DNA of 12,654 nt from NCBI GenBank assembly GCA_003661775.1, contig QMWT01000022.1, positions 1 to 12,654 of the forward strand. Direction: 5' to 3'. Within the stretch, counting starts at the first letter, position 1. Each line of letters begins with the position of its first letter. Below are positions 1-6,498 of the stretch, piece by piece. Below the pieces are notes generated by a model that ran no database searches, was not told the origin of the DNA, and saw only the letters and a program-made list of their open reading frames with translations. The translations under genes were made by a program, and so were the position numbers. This DNA is from Thermoprotei archaeon (GTDB lineage Archaea; Thermoproteota; Thermoprotei_A; Sulfolobales; Ignisphaeraceae).

Positions 1-1
1 A

Positions 2-655
2 GCTGAGCTTGTAAGAATGGTTGTGAAAAAGGGATGCGATGTCGCTGGTGGAAAACCGGTTGTTAGGGGGAGCTTATGGGATCATGCTTTCTTCTGGTAC
101 CACGCGGTTCACCTAGTCTTTCCGCGGTTATGGGAAAAACATGTACCGGGGAATAACAAGTGTATGCGCATCCACCTATGTAAAGAAATAGGGTACCCTC
201 CTAGCAGACGCGCCGAAGATTATGGGTTCACACTACGTATGTTGAAAACGAAGCGCAGATTTAAGTACTGTGTTGATGATGATGCTGTTGTGACGGTCTC
301 TCTCCCCCAGAGACTAGGCGATATTATCAAGTGGCAGTTGCTACGGGCACGGGGTGCTGCAGAAGCGGCAGCTTATGTAGGTGCAGTTCCTTGGGATTCC
401 TGGGTGTGGTTCCTACTACTTCTCACATTACTGGTGGGCTTATTGCTCTCTCCGGTTGCTCCGTGGGGTTTGCTACTTCTTGCACCCTTTGCGATATTGT
501 GTGCATACTTAGCTTTTCGCGCTCCGAGATTCATCGCAAACTTCAGCTTCTTCAAATTGGTGGGTTTGCCTGTAGGACTACTAATACACTCACTATTCTC
601 GATATACACATTGTTCGAGTATACCTCTATCCGATCACGGCTTTCTCGCGGATGA
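2..655 (+). CDS. Family 2 glycosyltransferase, membrane-anchored (5'-truncated)
   Basis: This is the C-terminal part of a processive-type GT2 glycosyltransferase; the frame is open to the left edge, so the nucleotide-sugar-binding N-terminus lies outside the window. The visible part has a GNNKCMR segment followed by the acidic pair E-D at about residues 72-73 of the visible frame, matching the catalytic-base region of GT2 enzymes (GNN...ED...LR). A degenerate KWQLLRARG segment sits where the Q-x-x-R-W motif is expected. Two or three hydrophobic segments follow (around WVWFLLLLTLLVG, GLLLLAPFAILCAYLAF and the FFKLVGLPVG stretch), which would anchor it in the membrane. The ATG at 17 is only an internal methionine. 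It should transfer a sugar to a lipid or polysaccharide acceptor at the cytoplasmic face; the substrate cannot be told. Its last 29 bases overlap the end of the convergent flavoprotein gene. Confidence 0.75.
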   Translation, partial: AELVRMVVKKGCDVAGGKPVVRGSLWDHAFFWYHAVHLVFPRLWEKHVPGNNKCMRIHLCKEIGYPPSRRAEDYGFTLRMLKTKRRFKYCVDDDAVVTVSLPQRLGDIIKWQLLRARGAAEAAAYVGAVPWDSWVWFLLLLTLLVGLLLSPVAPWGLLLLAPFAILCAYLAFRAPRFIANFSFFKLVGLPVGLLIHSLFSIYTLFEYTSIRSRLSRG

Positions 656-1766
656 GCCTTCCCATAGTGAACCTAGCCAACATTAAGTTCTTTGCTTGGG
701 CAATCCCGGGATCCCCGTCGATCACCCATCTCGAAGTTACGTACCCTGTTACGGGGCCTAGCATAAAGCCGTGTCCGCTGAACCCGGCTGCAATATATAC
801 ACCATCAACACCTTCAACCGGACCGTAAACAGGGTGGTGATCGGGGGTCATTACATAGTAGCCTGTCCAGTATCTCAGTATGTAGACCTTGGGGAACCAC
901 TTGAAGAATTTGCTCCATATCCTGACCGCGTGGGGCATGTAGTCAATTCTATTTATAGCCTCACCGCTCGTGTTTTCGGCTAGTTCCGCACCCACTATAA
1001 AGCCGCCATACCTGCTTTGAACAATGTAGCTATTGCTTGCCCAGTCTATGAGAAGAGGATCAAAGAGTCTGCGGTACCTCATAGTTATCAGTATGTGTTT
1101 TGGAAGCGGCTCCAGTGGAGCGTCGACACCTACACTCTTGAGCAGGTTCTTTGTACCGGTACCCGCTGCGACGACTATGTTCTCTGCAGGGATCTCGCCT
1201 TTGTTTGTGACTACAGCCTCAACGTTTTTACGTTCATGGTCTAGAACTAGCTTGGTAACCTCTGTGAATTCTTGTATCTTAACCCCCGTGCTCTTCAAGA
1301 ACCTGGTGAGGGTGTGGATGACTTCGAAGGGATCTGCCTGCATCGCTAGGGGGTCATGTAGTGCAGCTGCGAACATATCCTGATTTATCGATGGTACTAG
1401 TTCTGCTACGAACTCTCGATCCACAATCCTCGTGGGTACGCCGAACCTATTATGTAGCTGTGAGTACTCTTTGAAGGCGTCTAGATGTTCTTCCTGGAGG
1501 AGCCACACGTATCCTCCACGCCTAAGGTAGAAACCTAGTTCACGTGAGAGTTCCAGCCAATATTCAATGGATCTCTTCATCAACACTATGTGTTCTTCAG
1601 TAGTAAAAGAAGCTCTTATCCCGGTAGCGCAGCGTAGTGTAGAGCCCGAACCTATGTAGCTCCTCTCTACTAACAATATCTTCTCAGGATCTACTCTGTT
1701 CGCTAGGAAGTAGGCTGTGAAAAGCCCCGAAATACCGCCTCCTACGATCACTGTATGGTATTTCAG
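627..1766 (-). CDS. FAD-dependent proline dehydrogenase/sarcosine oxidase-type beta subunit (DAO family)
   Basis: Catalytic flavoprotein of the D-amino-acid-oxidase fold. The FAD-binding glycine motif (VIVGGGISG) lies at the extreme N-terminus. A GSGSTLRC-x-x-GIR stretch resembles the beta subunits of archaeal dye-linked L-proline dehydrogenases, and the C-terminus carries the DAO-type GFSGHGF segment. By family knowledge it would oxidise an imino/amino acid such as L-proline with FAD; sarcosine, D-proline or hydroxyproline are alternatives. It is last in the operon. Start choice: the first standard start is GTG at 1749-1751, but that begins inside the first beta strand and has no ribosome-binding site. 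A CTG at 1764-1766 lies 7 bases after an AGGTGA site that overlaps the upstream stop, and gives an N-terminus MKYHTVIVGGG typical of the family (379 residues). I prefer CTG; the conservative call ends at 1751 with 374 residues. The TAG stop is inside the convergent glycosyltransferase. Confidence 0.87.
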   Translation of the reverse strand: MKYHTVIVGGGISGLFTAYFLANRVDPEKILLVERSYIGSGSTLRCATGIRASFTTEEHIVLMKRSIEYWLELSRELGFYLRRGGYVWLLQEEHLDAFKEYSQLHNRFGVPTRIVDREFVAELVPSINQDMFAAALHDPLAMQADPFEVIHTLTRFLKSTGVKIQEFTEVTKLVLDHERKNVEAVVTNKGEIPAENIVVAAGTGTKNLLKSVGVDAPLEPLPKHILITMRYRRLFDPLLIDWASNSYIVQSRYGGFIVGAELAENTSGEAINRIDYMPHAVRIWSKFFKWFPKVYILRYWTGYYVMTPDHHPVYGPVEGVDGVYIAAGFSGHGFMLGPVTGYVTSRWVIDGDPGIAQAKNLMLARFTMGRLIREKAVIG

Positions 1767-1773
1767 CCCAAGT

Positions 1774-2067
1774 TCACCTGCAGAACAGCTCTGCTTGTAA
1801 AGGTACTAGAGGTGGTCGTGAGCTCGGAACATGTAGCTCCTCTGGATTCTTACCCAGTCTCCTTGCTAGTATCCTGACGATCAGCGGTATACATGTTCTT
1901 CCTTGGCAAGGACCCATGGAGAGTCTCAGCATAGTCTTGACACACTGCACGTTGTTACACCCTGCCTCTATCGCTTTCTCGATATCCTCCAACGTAATAT
2001 CCTCACACCTACACACAATAGCGGGGTGCTCTCTACACATTCTAATCTTTTTCATTTCTCCACCCAT
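1774..2067 (-). CDS. BFD-like [2Fe-2S] protein, delta-type subunit of the dehydrogenase complex
   Basis: A 97-residue protein with a bacterioferritin-associated-ferredoxin-like (Fer2_BFD) domain. Cys19-x-Cys21 and Cys54-x4-Cys59 form the C-x-C...C-x4-C ligand set, with the helical LEDIEKAIEAG region between. In four-subunit dye-linked L-proline dehydrogenases a ~10 kDa subunit of this kind is the smallest component, and fused versions of this domain occur in related sarcosine oxidase and opine dehydrogenase subunits. It probably carries electrons between the flavin subunits or stabilises the complex. The ATG at 2065-2067 is chosen because an excellent GGAGGTGA site lies 7 bases upstream, inside the end of the preceding gene; the two genes overlap by 16 bases, suggesting translational coupling. 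A second ATG four codons on (2053-2055) overlaps the upstream stop as ATGA, but its spacing to the purine stretch is too short. The N-terminus has an extra Cys11. Confidence 0.85.
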   Translation of the reverse strand: MGGEMKKIRMCREHPAIVCRCEDITLEDIEKAIEAGCNNVQCVKTMLRLSMGPCQGRTCIPLIVRILARRLGKNPEELHVPSSRPPLVPLQAELFCR

Positions 2068-2543
2068 ATGGCTCTCACCTCCATGGCTAAATCCCGGGGT
2101 ACCTCCACCGTAACTACATACGTTCTGCGGTACGTGAATACCCTAACAACACGACCACGACCAACTCTGTCACCCTTACGATCGAGTAGGATCACTTCAT
2201 CGCCTTCGCGAGGAACTGGTAAGAATTCGTGGGGCAAGGTAATATAGGCTCTGTCTCCCTTGGACATATCTATGACGAACATAGCAAGTCCAGGGCATGC
2301 TCCTACGCAGATGCCGCAGCCAGTACACTTATTCCAGTCTATTCTAGGTAATTCGTATATGACCTTCTTACTTATAGCTCTTGAAGGGCAAGTAACCACA
2401 CATACATCACATGGTATCTCCTCGGGGCACTCGGCTATGGCTACGGGGCCCTTGAGCATCCTTTCCTCCGGGGGTAAGAGACCTCGTGCCTTAAGTTCTT
2501 CGTAGGTTATGTAGCCTCTCTTCCGAATATTGTCTGCCGTCAT
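2052..2543 (-). CDS. 2x[4Fe-4S] ferredoxin-like gamma-type subunit
   Basis: A 163-residue iron-sulfur protein. Two ferredoxin motifs are visible: Cys39-x5-Cys45-x2-Cys48-x3-Cys52-Pro, slightly longer than the usual C-x2-C-x2-C-x3-C, and the classical Cys73-x2-Cys76-x2-Cys79-x3-Cys83-Pro. Together they should hold two [4Fe-4S] clusters. The ~80 residues after the second motif (EGDEVILLDRKGDRVGRGRVV and a basic beta-rich tail) look like a small beta-barrel domain, as in ferredoxin-like subunits of archaeal proline dehydrogenase and opine-oxidase operons. Its size of about 18 kDa fits the gamma subunit of the alpha-beta-gamma-delta L-proline dehydrogenases of Thermococcales. The start is ATG at 2541-2543, overlapping the alpha-subunit stop as ATGA, with a GAGGTGGT site just upstream. 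It likely passes electrons from the beta to the alpha subunit or on to the cell's electron carriers. Confidence 0.88.
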   Translation of the reverse strand: MTADNIRKRGYITYEELKARGLLPPEERMLKGPVAIAECPEEIPCDVCVVTCPSRAISKKVIYELPRIDWNKCTGCGICVGACPGLAMFVIDMSKGDRAYITLPHEFLPVPREGDEVILLDRKGDRVGRGRVVRVFTYRRTYVVTVEVPRDLAMEVRAIWVEK

Positions 2544-4009
2544 CCTCTGACCACCTCTTCCAGCTTCTCGGGATCGATTAGAGCTTTCTTCTTGGCCTCG
2601 GCAGCTCTCCTTACAACAGGTGATGCCCTGTACTCGCCCCAGAGGAACTTCAATAGTCTCTTCCTGTACTTCTCATCTTCTTTGCTAATACCTCTAACAC
2701 TCTCTACGGCTGTGATCGCCGCGATCGCACCTTCTACCATAGCCGTAGTCGCTTCCTCTATTCCCGACGAGTCTCCTGCCACAAAGATGTTTCTCAGCGT
2801 TGTTTCTTGAAATACTGTGCGGAGGGGAACGAATCCTCCAGCACTGGGCAGCCACACCATCTTTGCACCCGCCTGAGCTAACAACCTATTATCTGGTGTA
2901 AGTCCCACTGCAAGGAGGAGAGCATCAACTTCATAGTCACGTTCCGAGCCCGAGATAGGCTCATACTTCTCGTCGACAGCGACCACAGTCGCTCCTTCAA
3001 CTCTTTCGCAGCCCCAAGCCTCCTTGACAGTGTGACGTGTGAGTATAGGGATGCCGTACCTGCGGATCTTGGCAGCGTGTACGAACCAACCGCCGATCTC
3101 ATCCATAAGCTCTACCACAGCTAAAACCTTCACACCTGCCTGAAGTAGCTGATAGGAAACAATTAGCCCCACGTTCCCCGCTCCAACAACCAACGCCCTT
3201 TCTCCTGGCCTCACTCCGAACACGTTCATGAGGGTCTGTGCGCCGCCAGCACCTATCACTCCCGGTAGGTCGTTGCCGGGAAACACAAGGTAGTTCTCTG
3301 AAGCACCTGTCGATATTATACATGTGCGGAATCTTATAGTGTAGTTTCCTGGGGTACTCCCAAAACACGCTGCACCAACAACATTGTCCTTAAATATGCC
3401 GTAGGCTGTTGTCCGAGTTAATATGCGCAGGTTCTTGAAGCTAGCTAGTTTCTTGCTAAGTAATTCAGCTATTTCAAATCCTCTATGGCCGCTGAACCAC
3501 TCGTGTGAACCAAAGAATTTGTGGGTCTGCTTGACTAACTGTCCGCCAATCCGGGGACTCTCATCTATCAGAACTACGTCGAGACCTCTTTTACATGCCT
3601 CCATGGCTGCTATTAGGCCCGCCGGACCTCCTCCCACGATCACGAGGTCTACGTCGAGCTCTTCTACATGTACTTGCCTGTTCTCAGAAGTTTCTGGTAT
3701 CGGCGGAATTTCTCTCTGTCTCTCAACTACCAGTCCCTCGGATACAGGTTCTATACATGTTCTAACATTGGGTACGCCGTTTATCTTCATAAGACAGCTG
3801 CTGCACTTGCCTATCATGCAGAATGGTCCTCGAGGTCTTCTCAGCTTGGGGCTCCACGTCAGCACGTCGATCCCTATAGCGTAGAGGGCTGCCGCTACGG
3901 TCTCCCCCTCGTAGGCCTCAACAACCTTTCCCTCGAAGAAGAATCTTACCTTACGACCACGTTTGAAGTCTATGATGGGATGTTTCCATATCCTTCGATC
4001 CCGTGGCAA
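2540..4009 (-). CDS. [2Fe-2S]/FAD/NAD(P)-binding oxidoreductase, alpha-type subunit of the dehydrogenase complex
   Basis: A 489-residue two-part protein. Residues about 20-95 form a small plant-type ferredoxin domain with Cys64-x4-Cys69-x2-Cys72-x12-Cys85 for a [2Fe-2S] cluster. The rest is a pyridine-nucleotide-disulfide-oxidoreductase-like flavoprotein: first dinucleotide motif VIVGGGPAG at 123-131, second VVGAGNVG at 274-281, and the FAD ribityl-contact FVAGD at 409-413. This domain order is that of alpha subunits of sarcosine oxidase, hydroxyproline/opine dehydrogenases and archaeal dye-linked L-proline dehydrogenase, in which the alpha subunit has been reported to carry NADH dehydrogenase activity. 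It lacks the aminomethyltransferase (GcvT-like) half of true sarcosine oxidase alpha subunits, which favours the proline dehydrogenase type. It opens the operon. The start is TTG at 4007-4009; no ATG occurs before Met65, and a TATA box ends 31 bases upstream, so the message is probably leaderless or nearly so. Confidence 0.88.
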   Translation of the reverse strand: MPRDRRIWKHPIIDFKRGRKVRFFFEGKVVEAYEGETVAAALYAIGIDVLTWSPKLRRPRGPFCMIGKCSSCLMKINGVPNVRTCIEPVSEGLVVERQREIPPIPETSENRQVHVEELDVDLVIVGGGPAGLIAAMEACKRGLDVVLIDESPRIGGQLVKQTHKFFGSHEWFSGHRGFEIAELLSKKLASFKNLRILTRTTAYGIFKDNVVGAACFGSTPGNYTIRFRTCIISTGASENYLVFPGNDLPGVIGAGGAQTLMNVFGVRPGERALVVGAGNVGLIVSYQLLQAGVKVLAVVELMDEIGGWFVHAAKIRRYGIPILTRHTVKEAWGCERVEGATVVAVDEKYEPISGSERDYEVDALLLAVGLTPDNRLLAQAGAKMVWLPSAGGFVPLRTVFQETTLRNIFVAGDSSGIEEATTAMVEGAIAAITAVESVRGISKEDEKYRKRLLKFLWGEYRASPVVRRAAEAKKKALIDPEKLEEVVRG

Positions 4010-4040
4010 TAATGGGTCCCGGGGCTCTGTAGCTGTATCG

Positions 4041-4050
4041 TATAAATAAG
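4041..4050 (-). promoter_or_regulatory. TATA-box promoter of the proline dehydrogenase-like operon
   Basis: In the 44-base gap before the alpha subunit, the minus strand reads CTTATTTATA, a good archaeal TATA box, with AAACT just upstream as a possible BRE. The box ends 31 bases before the TTG start, so transcription should begin within a few bases of the start codon, giving a leaderless or very short-leader message. No other promoter is visible inside the operon, where the four genes overlap or sit within a few bases. Confidence 0.5.
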
Positions 4051-4053
4051 AGT

Positions 4054-4968
4054 TTAGTCTACACGGTTTACCTTCTCTGCAATTTCGATTATCTCCAAGG
4101 CTCTAACAGCATCGTCAAGTGTCGGGGTCTCCACATCCACTCCTCGTACCTTGAGGAGGAAGCTCTTTAGCTCCTTCTTGAGAGGTTCCTCACCTCGTAC
4201 GCTTAGACTCTCAAGAACATCAGCTTTCCTTACGAAGATCTCGAGATCATCTGTGTTAACGCGTATAAACGACGAACGCGTAATCACATCTGTCTCTCTC
4301 ACCTTGGCTATAGACACGCCGTCAGTGTGTACCAGCACAAGCATGTTGCCGACCTCTAGAAGTAGCAAGACTACGAGATCCTCATCTACTGGGCGTAATT
4401 CACACCATCTCACCCTACCTACTTCGCCGAAGAGGTAACGTGCAAGGTCGATGTCGTGTATTGTAAGATCTAAGAGTATTGAATATCTGCGAGCATGTGC
4501 GGGTCTTCTCGATAATCTCTTGAAGACCGCATACGTAGGCTGTTCCTTATCCAGAATCTTCCTGAGAGCCTCGATCGCGGGGTTAAACCTCATTATGAAG
4601 CCGGGCATCGCTACAAGCCCCTTAGCAGCAGCGCGGTTCCTCAGTTCCTTAGCTACCCTGCTAGACATAGCTACCGGCTTCTCAACAAGGAAATTAACAT
4701 TGTATTCACACGCGGTGGAGGCAACTCGAGAGAGTTCGTCTATAGGCACTGCTATGGTGACAGCATCGAGATCCTCCTTTCTAAGCATCTCCTCTACAGA
4801 GGCGTAGTAGCTAGGTACGGCATACTTAGATGCTACTTCCTTCGCCCTCGGCTCATCAATGTCGCAGACGGCTACGAGCTTTACTACCCCTTCCCACTCC
4901 AGCTCTTTTGCTACCCTAACATGGTTTCTACCCCACCTACCCAGACCTACTATACCAAGTCTTAGCAA
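4054..4968 (-). CDS. Gfo/Idh/MocA-family NAD(P)-dependent sugar dehydrogenase
   Basis: A 304-residue oxidoreductase. The N-terminal Rossmann fold has GIVGLGRWG at 5-13 and the acidic CDID at 35-38, which would bind the cofactor ribose. The family signature EKP is at 96-98 (Lys97 is the usual catalytic lysine). The C-terminal alpha/beta domain has LDLTIHDIDL, with His171 at the conserved catalytic histidine position. Family members oxidise or reduce the hydroxyl of a sugar, inositol or nucleotide sugar; several archaeal members of similar length are annotated as UDP-GlcNAc 3-dehydrogenases, but nothing here proves that substrate. The TTG start at 4966-4968 is forced: an in-frame TGA lies two codons upstream and the glycine motif begins at residue 5. 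A GGTG site precedes it with 9 bases of spacing. It stands alone between the dehydrogenase operon and nurA, with its own candidate promoter. Confidence 0.88.
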   Translation of the reverse strand: MLRLGIVGLGRWGRNHVRVAKELEWEGVVKLVAVCDIDEPRAKEVASKYAVPSYYASVEEMLRKEDLDAVTIAVPIDELSRVASTACEYNVNFLVEKPVAMSSRVAKELRNRAAAKGLVAMPGFIMRFNPAIEALRKILDKEQPTYAVFKRLSRRPAHARRYSILLDLTIHDIDLARYLFGEVGRVRWCELRPVDEDLVVLLLLEVGNMLVLVHTDGVSIAKVRETDVITRSSFIRVNTDDLEIFVRKADVLESLSVRGEEPLKKELKSFLLKVRGVDVETPTLDDAVRALEIIEIAEKVNRVD

Positions 4969-5002
4969 CGTTCAGAGCACCGGATCGAAGAGTAGAGTGT
5001 GA

Positions 5003-5011
5003 GGATAAAAG
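5003..5011 (-). promoter_or_regulatory. Candidate TATA box of the Gfo/Idh/MocA gene
   Basis: The minus strand reads CTTTTATCC in the 67-base gap between nurA and the dehydrogenase gene. It ends about 36 bases before the TTG start, which would place the transcription start some 10 bases upstream of the start codon, close to the GGTG ribosome-binding site. The same T-rich stretch follows the nurA stop and could also help end nurA transcription. The assignment rests on position and base content only. Confidence 0.35.
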
Positions 5012-5035
5012 CAGGCTCGTAACTTCTTGACCGTG

Positions 5036-6265
5036 TCAGCTACGCAGATGTCTATGCATACGGTATGTGGGCGGCTCGTAGAGGTAGCTCTTCTGGGGGT
5101 TCGTTAATCCCGTTAGCACTACCCCAAACTTGCCGTAGCTACGCGCGAGCTCGCTTTCAAGCTTCCGGCGTAGAAGTCCTAGAGCTTGTGCTTCGAATCT
5201 CACATACTCGTCGACAACGTCTATGATCCACGGAACGGCGTTGTAGCTGGTCATCTTCGCTAATGATGACACCTCTTCGATGCTCAGCGAATTCCGGGGG
5301 AATACTTCGAGCTTTACTGCTTGTCCGTACGCTACCTTGTGGTAGGGTCTGTAGAAGATAAGCTCTACATTGCGATAATGGGGATGTTCATCGAGGATGC
5401 TGTGTATAGTCTGAAGCATCCTAGCTCTAATTTTCTCAGATTCCATACTTTGAGAGGTCTTGACGTAGTTAGCATACTTAGGTAGTATATCTGCATAGCT
5501 TCCCAATATGGCGTATTCTCCTGCGTCGAGAACTAAGCTCATCAAAGCTTTGTCGTTTACGGGCGTTCTCTCGCCAAGGATTACCGAGGCGTAGAAGCTA
5601 TAACTTCTCTTAATCACGCCGACCAGAGGTATCTCAAGAGCATCGGCGAGCTCTAACATTCGATCGGTTACTTGAACCAGCTTCATAGCAAGCCTACTTC
5701 TCTTCAACACTCTAGGTGATGTAAATAGCAGTGGATAGGGAACGATCTCGCCATCTATTATGATCATGTCTAAGCTCAACAACCTTTTTCTTACTGCCTC
5801 GAGAAGTTCCGCTATCAACCTTCGTTCCATGAGCTTGGATTCTAGGGAAACCATCTTTGAGAACTCCTCCTCGGTCTCGCTAAAGATGGTTTTTGCAACA
5901 GCTTTAGAACGTGGAATGGCGTTGACGTGTACGTTGTAGAGCACGTAGCCCGCTACAACAACGTTTATCTTGCCTCCTATCAGCTCTAGATGCGGCGTAG
6001 GATAAGTTGAGTCGACGGCTGCTAGGGCGTGGCGAGGGGGATCAGGAAGAAGTCTACGTATCCTACTACTCAGTATTTGACGAAGCTTAGCCGAGGCCTT
6101 CTTCATTTCTTCAACTTTGCGTGAAAGCTTCTCGGCAACGCTGCGCGTACTCCTCATAACAGCTATCATCGCTGGTTGTGAAGCGTAGAGCTCTATGGGC
6201 TCCTCATACTCCTCGGTATCGGCATCCATGACAGGCTGGATGAGTTCGTTCACGTCGTTGCTCAA
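5036..6265 (-). CDS. nurA: NurA nuclease (DNA double-strand-break end resection)
   Basis: A 409-residue NurA-family nuclease. The family's metal-binding residues can be placed: Asp85 in the ALAAVDSTYP motif (residues 81-90), an acidic segment around Glu142/Glu147 (LESKLMERR), Asp171 in IIDGEIVPYP, and a C-terminal Tyr/His region (TYRMHRH, about 400-406) where NurA has its conserved Tyr and His. In archaea NurA is a manganese-dependent 5'-3' nuclease that works with the HerA translocase, and with Mre11-Rad50, to make 3' overhangs for recombination. Here it is not beside herA, mre11 or rad50, although those could be elsewhere. Residues 1-30 are acidic and unconserved-looking. The start is TTG at 6263-6265, 28 bases after a TATA-like CTTAAA; ATG at 6227-6229 (Met13) is an alternative. 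A perfect 6-base inverted repeat lies directly upstream. Confidence 0.85.
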   Translation of the reverse strand: MSNDVNELIQPVMDADTEEYEEPIELYASQPAMIAVMRSTRSVAEKLSRKVEEMKKASAKLRQILSSRIRRLLPDPPRHALAAVDSTYPTPHLELIGGKINVVVAGYVLYNVHVNAIPRSKAVAKTIFSETEEEFSKMVSLESKLMERRLIAELLEAVRKRLLSLDMIIIDGEIVPYPLLFTSPRVLKRSRLAMKLVQVTDRMLELADALEIPLVGVIKRSYSFYASVILGERTPVNDKALMSLVLDAGEYAILGSYADILPKYANYVKTSQSMESEKIRARMLQTIHSILDEHPHYRNVELIFYRPYHKVAYGQAVKLEVFPRNSLSIEEVSSLAKMTSYNAVPWIIDVVDEYVRFEAQALGLLRRKLESELARSYGKFGVVLTGLTNPQKSYLYEPPTYRMHRHLRS

Positions 6266-6267
6266 TT

Positions 6268-6288
6268 ACCCTACCCAGAAGCTAGGGT
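6268..6288. repeat. 6-bp perfect inverted repeat at the nurA start
   Basis: ACCCTA at 6268-6273 and TAGGGT at 6283-6288 are perfect inverted copies separated by 9 bases. They fill the space between the nurA TATA-like element and its TTG start, so the repeat should overlap the transcription start. It could be an operator for a dimeric regulator or chance; a 6-base dyad is short. Confidence 0.4.
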
Positions 6289-6292
6289 TCTT

Positions 6293-6300
6293 GTTTAAGG
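6293..6300 (-). promoter_or_regulatory. Candidate TATA box of nurA
   Basis: The minus strand reads CCTTAAAC, with CTTAAA ending 28 bases before the TTG start. This spacing suits a leaderless or near-leaderless archaeal message. The element is nearly symmetrical (TTTAAG on the plus strand), so it could in principle also fire rightward into the gap. Weak sequence match; position is the main support. Confidence 0.4.
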
Positions 6301-6399
6301 TAATAACAATTGAGGGGGTCCTCGGTGAAAGTGAAGGTGGCGAAGGTCGGTTGGGGTGGGGTAGATGCTGTATTCCTCTGAGAAGTTTGCGAGTGCTCC

Positions 6400-6405
6400 A
6401 AAAAA
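6400..6405 (-). terminator. Possible oligo-T terminator after the MoeB/ThiF-like gene
   Basis: Six consecutive T on the minus strand, about 95 bases downstream of the TAG stop of the adenylating-enzyme gene. Archaeal termination commonly uses T-runs without a stable hairpin. There is no clear stem beside it, so this is only a candidate. Confidence 0.25.
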
Positions 6406-6498
6406 GTTGTAATGCCTACTGATGCCGCTAAATAGTTTTGGCGCATTTTCTACGAAGGTGAAGCTGAGTATTGCTACTATTTTTCATTGCTTAACATC

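Larger units (their letters stand above)
6266..6498. other. Non-coding gap between nurA and the MoeB/ThiF-like gene
   Basis: The longest gene-free stretch in the window (233 bases). It holds the nurA promoter and dyad at its left end, then a plus-strand G-rich segment (about 6311-6362, with runs of five, four and four G and many GG pairs), then an AT-rich half. A micro-ORF of 18 codons starts with GTG at 6325 and ends with TGA at 6381. On the minus strand there is a run of six T about 95 bases after the MoeB-like stop. I see no tRNA, no convincing C/D-box pair and no real protein gene. Confidence 0.6.

Noticed and set aside
331..828. A 165-codon open frame on the plus strand
   Set aside because: It spans the end of the glycosyltransferase and antisense to the flavoprotein gene, in another frame; its Ser/Thr/Cys-rich composition shows no domain and both overlapped genes have clear families.
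3423..3884. A 153-codon plus-strand open frame antisense to the alpha subunit
   Set aside because: It lies wholly inside a well-recognised gene, has low-complexity Ser/Pro/Thr content and no ribosome-binding site; it is a shadow of biased codon use on the real strand.
2540..4009. True heterotetrameric sarcosine oxidase alpha subunit
   Set aside because: At 489 residues it ends after the flavoprotein domain and lacks the C-terminal folate-binding aminomethyltransferase-like half that makes those subunits about 950-1000 residues long.
6195..6422. A 75-codon plus-strand open frame crossing the nurA start into the gap
   Set aside because: It overlaps nurA's N-terminus in antisense, lacks a ribosome-binding site, and its sequence is Ser/Gly-rich without family resemblance.
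6411..6468. Possible C/D-box guide RNA (CTGATGCC then CTGA about 40 bases later)
   Set aside because: The first element does not match the RTGATGA C box, no C'/D' pair is present, and the ends do not form a terminal stem.
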